From assembly GCF_002217755.1 (NCBI RefSeq), contig NZ_BCFL01000023.1, positions 347,247-411,246 of the forward strand: 64,000 nucleotides of DNA. The letters are read 5' to 3'. Positions within the stretch are counted from its first letter, which is position 1, and every line of letters starts with the position of its first letter. A model generated the notes under the pieces. That model was not told the DNA's origin and ran no database searches. It saw only the letters and a list, made by a program, of their open reading frames with translations. Below are positions 10,501 to 17,299 of the stretch, one piece after another. The translations under genes were made by a program, and so were the position numbers. The DNA comes from Streptomyces hyaluromycini (GTDB lineage Bacteria; Actinomycetota; Actinomycetes; Streptomycetales; Streptomycetaceae).

Positions 10501-10796
10501 GTCACATGGCTCTTCATGTGGATGGTGTTCCTGGACCTGTAGGTGCCGGCGGTGAAGCGGACGGTGCCGCCGCCCGCCGAGTTCGCGGCGGTGACGGCCT
10601 TGTCGACGGCGGGGGTGTCGTTGGCGGAGCCGTCGCCCTTGGCGCCGTAGTCGCGTACGTCGTAGACGGCACCGGTGCGTGGTGCGGCGGTCCGCGGTGC
10701 GGCGAGGGCGGCGGGGTGGGAGAGCCCGAGGACGACAGCAAGGACGAAGAGGACGGTCGCGGCGGCACTGTGCCGTGCAGCGGTGGGGGGTTTCAT
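7557..10796 (-). CDS. Secreted GH28-like/GH29-like fusion with discoidin (F5/8C) domain
   Basis: A 1079-aa exported multidomain enzyme. Residues 1-33 are a signal peptide. Residues 44-500 form a right-handed beta-helix of polygalacturonase (GH28) type, starting YDVRDYGAKGDGSANDT, with ANDDALVFKS (241-250) at the catalytic Asp pair. Residues about 525-865 resemble an alpha-L-fucosidase (GH29) barrel: FLHWG at 531-535 and FWIDND at 679-684, where D682 is the likely nucleophile. The usual GH29 HHDGF motif is not seen. Residues about 925-1075 form an F5/8 type C carbohydrate-binding domain. ATG 10796 has AAGGGTGG upstream. The operon context (GH105, GH27) points to pectin or rhamnogalacturonan side-chain removal. 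Exact linkages are unknown. Confidence 0.8.
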   Translation of the reverse strand: MKPPTAARHSAAATVLFVLAVVLGLSHPAALAAPRTAAPRTGAVYDVRDYGAKGDGSANDTPAVDKAVTAANSAGGGTVRFTAGTYRSRNTIHMKSHVTLQLDKGATLQGSGADTYDKAESNPYDAYQDYGHSHFHDAMIYGDRLTDIGFVGQGVIDGAGDLITGNPKTGEADKILSLTRCDGLRIGDGLTLRRGGHFAALINGCNNVTSDHLTIDTASDRDGWNVISTTDVTITNATIHANDDALVFKSDYALGAKLPNGHVRVSGSTLGAKCCNALMFGSETCGDFSDYRFENIRIDGAGKSGLGMVSMDGAKISDVHYRDITMTNVHSPIMEKIGTRKRCGNSPGVGSISDVTYDNITATGNSPSFSPTLWGENGHRISDVTFDNVDITVPGGNGTMSTGVPSNDPADYNPKAIGTRPAYGWYLHNADHVQFTDSSVKFAANDGRPAVIANAARDLRLTRFTAQKGGDSPYDIGLQDVSGACLADSHNTSGGALRVSGGQDCAGTAVKPLDPENPRQDFLRDSVGGLFLHWGLRTAPAHTSCTGWENDVTNGGWTPGYWVNEAQKLHTQYLVLATFHSRLGYARPWPSKIPGSCSTKRDFLGELITAAKAKGMKVILYMTNDPQWHDEGGHEWLDSAAYSAYKGKNIDLTTNDGFGQFSYDNFFEVMDRYPDLGGFWIDNDNAYWESHDLYRQIYEKRPNYTLSNNNEDTPIMDMVSNEQKTGMTPAYDYPQAVYTAQPRLTEADFKLPSTGAWWYDGSDPAVDRKLTLGRLVTDAGSSVKALMAETAQVNGKFPANQAAFNNFANSYLDPVWGSLHGTEGGGYLYGGLKPGFWNDGAHGVTTIAKDDPDRQYVHVLTPPSTSTLRIRDNGYRIASVTNLRTGKAVSWSQAGGVLTLTGLGDWDPYDTVFKVTTAGRQGILTGVKVTASAAASGHAGSAAGDGDYLTYWDNDKTLPVSLSFDLGSAKKVQYIGLNQREDSVAYARSDTEQSARIKDYKVYVSNDGTTWGSAVRSGQLPSRRGIQGIDLTAATARYVRLEVDSTWAAATDTTRYQRLRVDEAWIGTAYATPVTGGRP

Positions 10797-10821
10797 GGAA
10801 CCACCCTTCTGAATATCGTGC

Positions 10822-12018
10822 TCATGACACTCCACTTCGCAGTTGCTCGTTCATGATCAGGAAGGCCCCGAGGCCGTGGAAGTCGTTGACGGCCCGGGTG
10901 CGGGCGACGTAGTACGCGTAGTCGCCGACGTTGGTGCCGACGGAGATGCCCGCGAGGTCGGTGCGGCCGTCCGCGCCGACCGACAGTTCGGCGAGCACGC
11001 CCCGGTAGCCGCGGCGGGCGACGTCCGCGTAGTGCGGGTCGAGGTAGTGCTGCTGGGCGCCGCGCGCGAGGGCGTAGGCGAACATGCTGGAGCAGGAGGT
11101 CTCGGTCCAGTTGTCGCCGCGCCCGCCCTTGTCGATCACCTGGAACCAGCGTCCGGTCGCCGGGTCCTGGTACCGCTCCAAGGCAGCCGCCAACTTGCCG
11201 AATATCGTGAGGAGTTGCGGGCGGCGGGGCTGGCTCGCCGGGATGGCGTCCAGCACGTTGACGATCGCCATCGCATACCAGCCGACCGCCCGGCACCAGT
11301 GCTCGGGAGCCAGCCCGGTCGCCGGATCCGCCCAGCTCGCGCTCTTCGACTCGTCGTAGGCGTGCTTGAGCAGGCCGTTCGCGACCTGGAGGTGGCCGCC
11401 GTAGACGGCGAGCTGCCTGGCCGCCTCGTCGTCGGCGTACGCGCTGTCGCCGAACTCCTCGCCGTACTCGACGAGGAACGGGTTCATCATGTAGACGCCG
11501 TCCGCCCAGAGTTGATGAGCGCGGCTGCTGGTGTCGGCGTGCCAGAAGCCGCCGTCGCTCGTGCGCGGGTAGGTGTTCAGGCGGTCGCGGATCTTCTGTG
11601 CCGCCTTGCGGTAGCGGTCCTGGCCCGTCTCGTGGTGCAGGATCACCAGGAGACGGCCCGCCTGCATGCTGTCCAGGCTGCCGAAGGACTGGTCGATCGA
11701 ACCGTCGCTCTTCACGAACCGGTCGACGTAGTTCTTGATGTAGGCGAGGTAGCGGGCGTCGTGGGTGCGCCGGTAGGTGAGGTACTGGCCGTAGAGGTAG
11801 AGGCCGACCGGGTAGGACCAGCCTCCGATGGTGCTCGGGGTGTAGCGGGCCATGGTGGACTCGACGACCGCGGCGGACCAGTCGGTGGCGGCGGCCGGTC
11901 CGACCGGGACGACGGCCGCGTCGACGGCGACGGCGGGCGGGGGTACGGCCGCGGGGAGCGCGGCCAGGGTGGCGGTGGTGAGCGCGACGGCCGCGAAGGC
12001 GGCTCGCAGGCGTTTCAT
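10822..12018 (-). CDS. Secreted GH105 unsaturated rhamnogalacturonyl hydrolase
   Basis: A 398-aa protein with a signal peptide (residues 1-32) and a single (alpha/alpha)6-barrel of the YteR/YesR type (GH105). GH105 enzymes remove the unsaturated galacturonyl residue that pectate or rhamnogalacturonan lyases leave on oligosaccharides. The substrate-pocket motif HQLWADGVYMMNPFLVEYGE contains the expected catalytic aspartate, and EHWCRAVGWYAMA and NWTETSCSSMFAYAL are typical family segments. The family is often cytoplasmic; a secreted form is common in actinomycetes. It is the first large gene of the minus-strand pectin operon, 25 bp before the GH28/GH29 gene. A PL11 lyase at 28-30 kb could supply its substrate. 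Confidence 0.87.
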   Translation of the reverse strand: MKRLRAAFAAVALTTATLAALPAAVPPPAVAVDAAVVPVGPAAATDWSAAVVESTMARYTPSTIGGWSYPVGLYLYGQYLTYRRTHDARYLAYIKNYVDRFVKSDGSIDQSFGSLDSMQAGRLLVILHHETGQDRYRKAAQKIRDRLNTYPRTSDGGFWHADTSSRAHQLWADGVYMMNPFLVEYGEEFGDSAYADDEAARQLAVYGGHLQVANGLLKHAYDESKSASWADPATGLAPEHWCRAVGWYAMAIVNVLDAIPASQPRRPQLLTIFGKLAAALERYQDPATGRWFQVIDKGGRGDNWTETSCSSMFAYALARGAQQHYLDPHYADVARRGYRGVLAELSVGADGRTDLAGISVGTNVGDYAYYVARTRAVNDFHGLGAFLIMNEQLRSGVS

Positions 12019-12096
12019 GGTCCTCCTTCACCGAGAACTTCTCTGCGGGCGGCGGCAGCGGAGGTCCGCCCACTGTCCGGACGTCAACTCCACTGA

Positions 12097-12112
12097 CCGA
12101 CCAATCAGTCGG
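12097..12112. promoter_or_regulatory. Dyad upstream of GH105 operon
   Basis: CCGAC (12097-12101) is mirrored by GTCGG (12108-12112). An overlapping pair ACTGA (12092-12096) and TCAGT (12105-12109) shares the spacer. The site lies about 80 bp before the GH105 start, so an operator for the pectin operon is possible. No regulator gene is adjacent. Confidence 0.3.
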
Positions 12113-12224
12113 ATCGGGTTCGAGCAATACCCGCAGCGCAGCGGACAGGCATGGGTGAGCCCGGCGAGCAGCGCCCGGGGCGGCTCGACGGTGGCCGTCG
12201 GGGCCGACCGGGGCGCCGGGCGGG

Positions 12225-12365
12225 TCAGCGGTCACCGAGGGCGCAGCCGGTCACTTCCAGGGCGGTCTCCATGAGCTGGTAACCAGGGCTTCGCCAGACC
12301 TTTTCATCCGATGTCTGCGCGGCACCGGGTTTCGACTGATGGCCCTCGGAGGTGATCTCGTTCAT
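12225..12365 (-). CDS. Small peptide resembling a PqqA/RiPP precursor
   Basis: A 46-aa open frame, ATG 12365 to TGA 12225. It has a polar N-terminal half (MNEITSEGHQ...) and a C-terminal core with METALEVTGCALGDR at residues 32-46, preceded by VWRSPGY (23-29). From memory, actinobacterial PqqA peptides have W-x-x-P and a C-terminal ETALEVTxY, in which Glu and Tyr are cross-linked to form PQQ. Here the Tyr position is Cys41 (TGC, one base from TAC). No pqqBCDE genes are nearby. It lies 206 bp before the GH105 gene, on the same strand as an operon that ends in a PQQ-type dehydrogenase. AGGAAAG lies 13 bases before the ATG, rather far for a ribosome site. It could be a decayed pqqA, a new RiPP precursor, or a chance frame. 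Confidence 0.5.
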   Translation of the reverse strand: MNEITSEGHQSKPGAAQTSDEKVWRSPGYQLMETALEVTGCALGDR

Positions 12366-12697
12366 GGGTGGGTACCTGCTTTCCTGAGGTTGGGGGGTCT
12401 CAGAGCGCAGAGAGAGGTTTCTCGTTCACAGGGATCCATCGGCGAACCCACAGGAATGTTCACATCCCTGCACCGGGTTCAGCGATACGTCCGACGATGC
12501 GCACCAGAGTCTCCGCAGAAACCGGCCGCGGTCAATGGTCCGGACCCATAACGTCGGATGCGTTTCCGGCCAATCTCCGCCCGCAGCGGCTGACCCGCCG
12601 GTCAGTTCCGGCGGATTCCGCGGTCAGGAATGCATCGGGGCCGGTGATCGTTGACGATGGGTGTACCACCTGTCGACAACCTAAGGATCGAGAGCTC
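12366..12697. promoter_or_regulatory. Divergent intergenic region with repeats
   Basis: A 332-bp stretch between the small PqqA-like gene and the aldo/keto reductase. GTTCACA occurs twice (12424-12430, 12458-12464). CAGGGAT (12429-12435) is the inverse of ATCCCTG (12464-12470). These could be operator half-sites. No convincing gene is seen on either strand. Confidence 0.3.
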
Positions 12698-13534
12698 GTG
12701 AGCAGCAAGGTCCCCCCGAAAATCCTCAACAACGGTGTCGAGATGCCCCAGCTGGGCTTCGGCGTGTGGCAGGTGCCGGACGACGAGGCCGAGCGGGCCG
12801 TCGTCACGGCGCTGGAGGCCGGGTACCGCAGCATCGACACAGCGGCGATCTACGGCAACGAAGCGGGCACCGGCAAGGCGATCGCCGCCTCCGGCGTTCC
12901 GCGTGAGGACATCTTCGTCACCACCAAGCTCTGGAACGCCGACCAGGGGTACGACGCCACGCTGCGTGCCTTCGACGCGTCGCTGGCGAAGCTGGGTCTG
13001 GACTACCTGGACCTGTACCTCATCCACTGGCCGCTGCCGGCCCGGGGCAAGTACATCGACTCGTACAAGGCGTTCGAGCAGCTGCTGACGGACGGCCTCG
13101 TCAAGGCGATCGGCGTCTCCAACTTCCTCCCGGAGCACCTGGAACGGCTGATCGAGGAGACGTCGGTCATCCCCGCGGTCAACCAGATCGAGCTGCACCC
13201 GCACCTGCAGCAGCACGCGTCCCGGGAGTTCCACAACGAGCAGGGCATCGCCACCGAGGCCTGGTCGCCGCTCGGCCAGGGCAAGGGGCTGCTGGAAGTA
13301 CCGGCGATCGTCGCGATCGCACAGAAGCACAATCGCACCCCGGCCCAGGTCGTGCTCCGCTGGCACATCCAGCTGGGCAACGTGGTGATCCCGAAGTCCG
13401 TGACGCCGTCCCGGATCAAGGAGAACATCGCGGTGTTCGACTTCAGTCTGGACACCGAGGACCTCGCGGCGATCAGCGCGCTCAACGAGGACCGGCGCAT
13501 CGGCCCGAACCCGGCGACCTTCGACATGGGCTGA
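12698..13534 (+). CDS. Aldo/keto reductase
   Basis: A 278-aa NADPH-dependent oxidoreductase of the 2,5-diketo-D-gluconate reductase type. Conserved pieces are LGFGVWQVPDDEA, SIDTAAIYGNEAGTGKAI (catalytic Asp and Tyr), the lysine in VTTKLWNADQG, and DYLDLYLIHWP with the active-site His. NQIELHPHLQQ and IPKSVTPSRIKEN bind cofactor. GTG 12698 is chosen because AAGGATCGAG lies just upstream and the family start (KVPPKILNNG) follows at once; the open frame upstream has no family similarity. It reduces aldehydes, ketones or sugars; the substrate cannot be read from sequence. Confidence 0.9.
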   Translation: MSSKVPPKILNNGVEMPQLGFGVWQVPDDEAERAVVTALEAGYRSIDTAAIYGNEAGTGKAIAASGVPREDIFVTTKLWNADQGYDATLRAFDASLAKLGLDYLDLYLIHWPLPARGKYIDSYKAFEQLLTDGLVKAIGVSNFLPEHLERLIEETSVIPAVNQIELHPHLQQHASREFHNEQGIATEAWSPLGQGKGLLEVPAIVAIAQKHNRTPAQVVLRWHIQLGNVVIPKSVTPSRIKENIAVFDFSLDTEDLAAISALNEDRRIGPNPATFDMG

Positions 13535-13660
13535 GCGAGCACCGCGACAAGGGCCGAGCGAGAGCTTCGTCCACCCCGGCCGTCCCGCCGTGCGCACGGT
13601 GGGGCGGCCGTTCGCGTTCGCCGGCTCCGTTCGCCTTCGCCGACTCCCGCACGGGGCACT

Positions 13661-14272
13661 TCAGTCGGGGTGCACGTCCGCGTGGACGACCTCGAACTCC
13701 TCCAGGCCGACCACGGTCACGTGCGCCTTGGCGGCGTCCGCGCGCCGGGCCTCCGCCTGCCCGGCGCGCGAGGCGGCCATCGAGGCACGGTCGACGAAGA
13801 TCGAGCCGACCATGCCCCGGCCCCGCTCCCGGTCGACGAGCACGGCGCACCGGGCGAAGCCGGGCAGCGCTTCCAGCCGGGGTACCGCCGAGGAGCGGAA
13901 CGTCTCGGCGAACAGGTCGGTGTCGGCCGGGTCGAACTCCACCCGGGTGTACCGCATACCGCCGCCCGCCCTCGGCAGCTGCACCGAGCGGAAGACGGCC
14001 GCCTCGTAGTTCTCGACGGCGACGGTGCCCGCGAACGGCTCCAGCATCGGCCCGCGCCGCTCGCGCATCACCTGGTCGCTGTTGCGCCGGGCCCCCTCGG
14101 AGCCCCACCAGCTCACCGCGAGCAGTTTGCCCAGATCCCGGTCGACGAGGACGTCCGCACCCCGGTACTCGGGACGTTCCTCCAGCAGTTCGCGCCCCTC
14201 GCTGTTCAGGCCCCTGATGGCCGCCTCAAGCTTCGCCGGGTCGCCGGTGACGTACACCGCGCGTACGAACAT
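13661..14272 (-). CDS. Two-domain dimeric alpha/beta-barrel (ABM-like) protein
   Basis: A 203-aa soluble protein with two related halves of about 95 residues. Each has the look of a ferredoxin-like dimeric alpha/beta barrel, as in antibiotic-biosynthesis-monooxygenase-like or stress-response domains (FVRAVYVTGDPAKLEAAIRG in the first, MRYTRVEFDPADTDLFAETF in the second). The first half contains KLLAVSWWGSEGA and the second MVGSIFVDRASMAA, in matching positions. ATG 14272 follows GACGAGGGG. No catalytic residues can be assigned, so oxygenase activity is not claimed. It is divergent from the chitosanase gene. Confidence 0.7.
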   Translation of the reverse strand: MFVRAVYVTGDPAKLEAAIRGLNSEGRELLEERPEYRGADVLVDRDLGKLLAVSWWGSEGARRNSDQVMRERRGPMLEPFAGTVAVENYEAAVFRSVQLPRAGGGMRYTRVEFDPADTDLFAETFRSSAVPRLEALPGFARCAVLVDRERGRGMVGSIFVDRASMAASRAGQAEARRADAAKAHVTVVGLEEFEVVHADVHPD

Positions 14273-14408
14273 GACCCCTCGTCTCCCAGGAGCCATCGGA
14301 GCCACGGCTCAACCTCCGCACGGCTCCTGCGTATATATCCGGAATGCCCTGTCCCACCAGTCTTCCCCGGGGTACATAACACCGCAATGTGCAACAAACG
14401 GTCGAGTT

Positions 14409-14437
14409 GACATGCAGGGGTTGACGCGGACATGCAG
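14409..14437 (+). promoter_or_regulatory. Direct repeat GACATGCAG, 20-bp period
   Basis: GACATGCAG occurs at 14409-14417 and again at 14429-14437, exactly 20 bp (two helical turns) apart. Each copy is close to a -35-like TTGAC (TTGACA 14407-14412, TTGACG 14421-14426). The location upstream of the chitosanase gene suggests an activator site. Confidence 0.4.
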
Positions 14438-14462
14438 TCGGGTCCACCTTGTACGACACCCG

Positions 14463-14481
14463 GTCAGGAAACTTTCCTAAC
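14463..14481 (+). promoter_or_regulatory. Palindromic chitosanase operator
   Basis: The 19-base site GTCAGGAAACTTTCCTAAC has 9-base arms around a central C with one mismatch. It lies just before the GH75 ribosome site. It resembles, from memory, the palindrome upstream of actinobacterial chitosanase genes bound by the ROK-family repressor CsnR. No ROK gene is present in the window. Confidence 0.6.
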
Positions 14482-14499
14482 AGAAGGGGACCCCCCACA

Positions 14500-15195
14500 G
14501 TGCGCATCCGAACACTGACCCTTGCCGCGGCCTCCGGGGCCGCACTGCTCGCCGCCGGAGTGCTTCCCGCGAGCGCGTCCGGCGCCTCCGTCCCGAAGTC
14601 CGCCCAGGAAGGCTCGGTCAGCGCGGCGAGCCTGCTCGCCAAGGTGACGTCCTGTTCCCAGATCTCCAGCGGCAAGTACCGGACCGACGACGAGACGTCG
14701 GCCACGATCCCCGTCTGCGGCAAGAACGGCGCGGTCTTCTGGAAGGCCGACATGGACATCGACTGCGACGGGCAGCGCACCACCAACTGCAACGAGGACC
14801 GCGACCCCTGGTACCAGGACGACACCGCGTTCCACCAGTCCGACGGCCAGCCGCTCAAGGCCGAGTCGCTGCCGTACATCGTGGTCCCCAGCTCCAGCAG
14901 CATATGGAACTACTCCAGCGCCGGCATCAAGGGCGGCGGAGTCGTCGCCGTGATCTACAACAACAAGGTCGAGTACGCGGTGGTCGGCGACACCGGCCCC
15001 ACCAACATCATCGGTGAGGCCTCGTACGCCACCGCCAAGGCGCTCGGCATCGACCCCGACCCGGCGACCGGCGGCGCCGACTCCGGCGTGACATACATCC
15101 TGTTCAAGAACTCCAAGGTCTCCCCCATCGAGAGCCACAGCGCGGCGGTGTCCCTCGGTGACCAGCTGGCCAAGCAGTTCCTCGCCAACAACTGA
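14500..15195 (+). CDS. Secreted GH75 chitosanase
   Basis: A 231-aa exported endo-chitosanase. Residues 1-28 form a signal peptide (VRIRTLTLAAASGAALLAAG, cleaved near ASA-SGA). The mature part matches the GH75 family: FWKADMDIDCDG with the paired acidic residues, ADVS-type cysteines (TSCSQ, TTNCNED), LPYIVVP, and GGGVVAVIYNNKVEYAVVGD with a late catalytic Asp/Glu region. It hydrolyses beta-1,4-linked glucosamine polymers outside the cell. GTG 14500 is preceded by GAAGGGGA. It stands alone, directly downstream of a 19-bp palindromic operator and paired direct repeats, so chitosan-responsive control is likely. Confidence 0.87.
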   Translation: MRIRTLTLAAASGAALLAAGVLPASASGASVPKSAQEGSVSAASLLAKVTSCSQISSGKYRTDDETSATIPVCGKNGAVFWKADMDIDCDGQRTTNCNEDRDPWYQDDTAFHQSDGQPLKAESLPYIVVPSSSSIWNYSSAGIKGGGVVAVIYNNKVEYAVVGDTGPTNIIGEASYATAKALGIDPDPATGGADSGVTYILFKNSKVSPIESHSAAVSLGDQLAKQFLANN

Positions 15196-15376
15196 CCGAG
15201 GCCCTTGCGCGCCACCACCGGCCCGGGGAGGGCGGACGGCCCGGTACCCACCCGGTACCGGGCCGTTCCGGCGCCTCGCGTCGAGCGCTTCACCGGGTGA
15301 GCGTGTACGCGCGCCGCTGCCCGGCGCTCCGCGGGAAGTGCCGCGATATATGCCGTCGGTCGACTGCGGCGCCGTC

Positions 15377-15444
15377 GTGGCTGGTCGCGCAGTTCCTCCC
15401 CCAGCCTTCGGCCGGGGGTACCCCCAGCGCCCCTTCGGGGCGCT
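15377..15444 (+). repeat. Dispersed repeat family A, long form (left copy)
   Basis: It begins GTGGCTGGTCGCGCAGTTCC, then has a second stem CCCCCAGCC/GGGGG...CCCCCAG and ends with a GCGCCCC/GGGGCGC hairpin. A nearly identical copy lies in the opposite orientation at 17289-17355, so the pair flanks the methyltransferase and PhyH genes. Confidence 0.7.
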
Positions 15445-15475
15445 GCCGAACCGTAGCGGACTTCGTCGGCCCCGC

Positions 15476-16399
15476 TCAGGCGGGCCGTACCGCCGTGTGT
15501 ACGGTCCGGACGCCGAGGACGAACAGGTCGGGCCTGCGGTGCACGCTCGCCGGGTCGGCCGGGTCGAGGAGGCGGTCCAGGGTGGCGCGGTCGTCGCTGT
15601 CGAGGTCGTCCGCGACCGAGTCCCGCAGCCGGGAGAAGATCTCGGCGGCGTAGGCGCGGGCGCGGTCGGAGGCCGGGGCGGGCAGGTCCAGGAGGAAGCT
15701 GCGGGTGCGGGCGTACTTGAGGCCGGCGGAGGACAGCAGCGCAGGCCAGTCCTCGGCCTCTGTGACCGAGCCGGGGAGTTCGGTGCGCATCTGCTCGAAC
15801 CACTTCTCCTGGAGTGCGTCGAGCCGTGCCTGGAGGCCGGGGCGGCCGATGCCGAAGTCCCGGGGCAGGAAGCGGCTGGGCAGGCCCCCTTCGAGGATCG
15901 CCAGGGTGCCGCCGGGGGCCAGCCGCTCGCCGAACGCGGTGAGCGCGGCCCGCTGGTCGCCGAGGTGGTGCAGGCTGTGCCCGGCCCACAGCAGGTCCGC
16001 CGGGTAGTCCAACTCGTCGAGCACACCCGGGAGTTCACCGGCGAGCACACCGAAGCGGTTGCCCACGCCCTGCCGCTCGGCGCGGGCCCGCGCCCGGTCG
16101 AGGAGCGGTACGCTGCCGTCCACGGCCAGCACCCGCGCGCCCGGGAACACCTCGGCGAACAGACAGGACACCACCCCCGGCCCACTGCCGACGTCGACGA
16201 TCAGCCCCGGCTCGGTGACCTCCTTGCCCAGCCAGCTCAGCGCGCTCTCGTAGAGGGGCGCGAAGAGCTCCGCCTGGGACTCCAGATGACCGGCCATCTC
16301 GGCCCAGTCAATGTCGGTGTTCGAGTGGGCGTGGTCATGGGATTGCGTGTGGGTGTGGGTGTGCTTGGGGGTGTCCGTGTGGTGGTGGTCGTGCGCCAT
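15476..16399 (-). CDS. Class I SAM-dependent methyltransferase with His-rich N-terminus
   Basis: A 307-aa soluble methyltransferase. Residues 1-26 are dominated by His, Asp and Thr (MAHDHHHTDTPKHTHTHTQS, then HDHAH), unlike usual methyltransferases and like metal-binding tails. The Rossmann domain follows with motif I LIVDVGSGPGVVSCLFAE, motif II VLAVDGS, and post-motifs including LLWAGHSLHHLGD and LAPGGTLAILEGG. ATG 16399 has GAGAGG upstream. It is divergent from the PhyH gene across a short dyad. The target molecule is unknown; small-molecule methylation is most likely from the motif I to III arrangement. Confidence 0.8.
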   Translation of the reverse strand: MAHDHHHTDTPKHTHTHTQSHDHAHSNTDIDWAEMAGHLESQAELFAPLYESALSWLGKEVTEPGLIVDVGSGPGVVSCLFAEVFPGARVLAVDGSVPLLDRARARAERQGVGNRFGVLAGELPGVLDELDYPADLLWAGHSLHHLGDQRAALTAFGERLAPGGTLAILEGGLPSRFLPRDFGIGRPGLQARLDALQEKWFEQMRTELPGSVTEAEDWPALLSSAGLKYARTRSFLLDLPAPASDRARAYAAEIFSRLRDSVADDLDSDDRATLDRLLDPADPASVHRRPDLFVLGVRTVHTAVRPA

Positions 16400-16463
16400 G
16401 GGGTCAGCCTCTCGTCCGGGTGCCGCCAGCGTGCTCCGACGCACCGCCCGGGGGCCAGTTCTG

Positions 16464-16478
16464 TTGCCGGTGCGGCAA
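16464..16478. promoter_or_regulatory. Dyad TTGCCG-GTG-CGGCAA
   Basis: A perfect inverted repeat with 6-base arms (16464-16469, 16473-16478), 45 bp before the PhyH start and between two divergent genes. A run of A follows on the plus strand. An operator is more likely than a terminator because no transcript should end here. Confidence 0.35.
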
Positions 16479-16522
16479 AAAAGGGGATGCGGACGGCAAG
16501 GCGGTCGGGCCACGATGGCCGG

Positions 16523-17299
16523 ATGGACGACGAGCTGGTGGAGCGCTTCCTCACCGACGGCTTCGTGAAGATCGAGGGCGCGTTCCCGCCGCGCGTCGCG
16601 GAGGACTGCGCCCGGCTGCTGTGGCGGGAGACGGGGTACGACCCGGAAGCCCCGGGCAGTTGGAAGGACCCCGTGGTGTGGGTGGGCGGCATGGCGCAGG
16701 GCCCGTTCGCGGCGGCCGCCAACTCCACGGAACTGCACCGGGCGTTCGATCTGCTGGTGGGCGAGGGCCGCTGGGTCCCCCGGTATTCGCTGGGAAGTTT
16801 TCCGCTGCGGTTCCCGCACCCGGAGGAGCCGGACGACGCCGGTTGGCACATAGAAGGCAGCTACCTCCCGGACGGCGTCGAGACCCGCTGGTACTTCACG
16901 AACCTGCGCTCCCGCGACCGCGCGCTGCTGATGCTGTTCCTCTTCTCCGAGGTGACCGAGCAGGATGCGCCCACCCGGATCCGCGTCGGCTCGCACCTCG
17001 ACATCCCGGCGATTCTGGAGCCGTACGGCGAGGAGGGCGTCTCCATGCTGGAGATCGCCCCGGCGATCGTCGAGGCCTCCGCCCACCGCCCCCTCGCGTA
17101 CGCCACCGGCCGCCCCGGCGACGTCTACCTCTGCCACCCCTTCCTGGTACACGCGGCCCAGCCTCACCACGGCACCCGCCCCCGCTTCATGGCACAGCCA
17201 CCGTTGATGCCGGCCGCTCCCTACGAGCTGGAGCGGCCGGACGGTGACTACTCGGCGGTGGAGCACGCGATCCGCCGGGGCCTGTCCCGCGCCCCGTAG
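16523..17299 (+). CDS. Phytanoyl-CoA dioxygenase (PhyH)-family protein
   Basis: A 258-aa member of the PhyH branch of Fe(II)/2-oxoglutarate oxygenases. The fold is shown by LTDGFVKIEGAFPPRVAEDC at the N-terminus, GWHIEGSYLPDG (iron-binding H-x-[DE]-like position), and RPGDVYLCHPFLVHAAQPHHG, which carries the distal His, plus a following Arg (TRPRFMAQPP) for 2-oxoglutarate. The first iron motif is H-I-E rather than the usual HxD, an acceptable variant. ATG 16523 is the first start before the conserved region. The substrate is unknown. Confidence 0.8.
   Translation: MDDELVERFLTDGFVKIEGAFPPRVAEDCARLLWRETGYDPEAPGSWKDPVVWVGGMAQGPFAAAANSTELHRAFDLLVGEGRWVPRYSLGSFPLRFPHPEEPDDAGWHIEGSYLPDGVETRWYFTNLRSRDRALLMLFLFSEVTEQDAPTRIRVGSHLDIPAILEPYGEEGVSMLEIAPAIVEASAHRPLAYATGRPGDVYLCHPFLVHAAQPHHGTRPRFMAQPPLMPAAPYELERPDGDYSAVEHAIRRGLSRAP

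Noticed and set aside
12368..12697. A 110-residue N-terminal extension of the aldo/keto reductase
   Set aside because: It has no family similarity, and GTG 12698 has a good ribosome site right before the conserved start.
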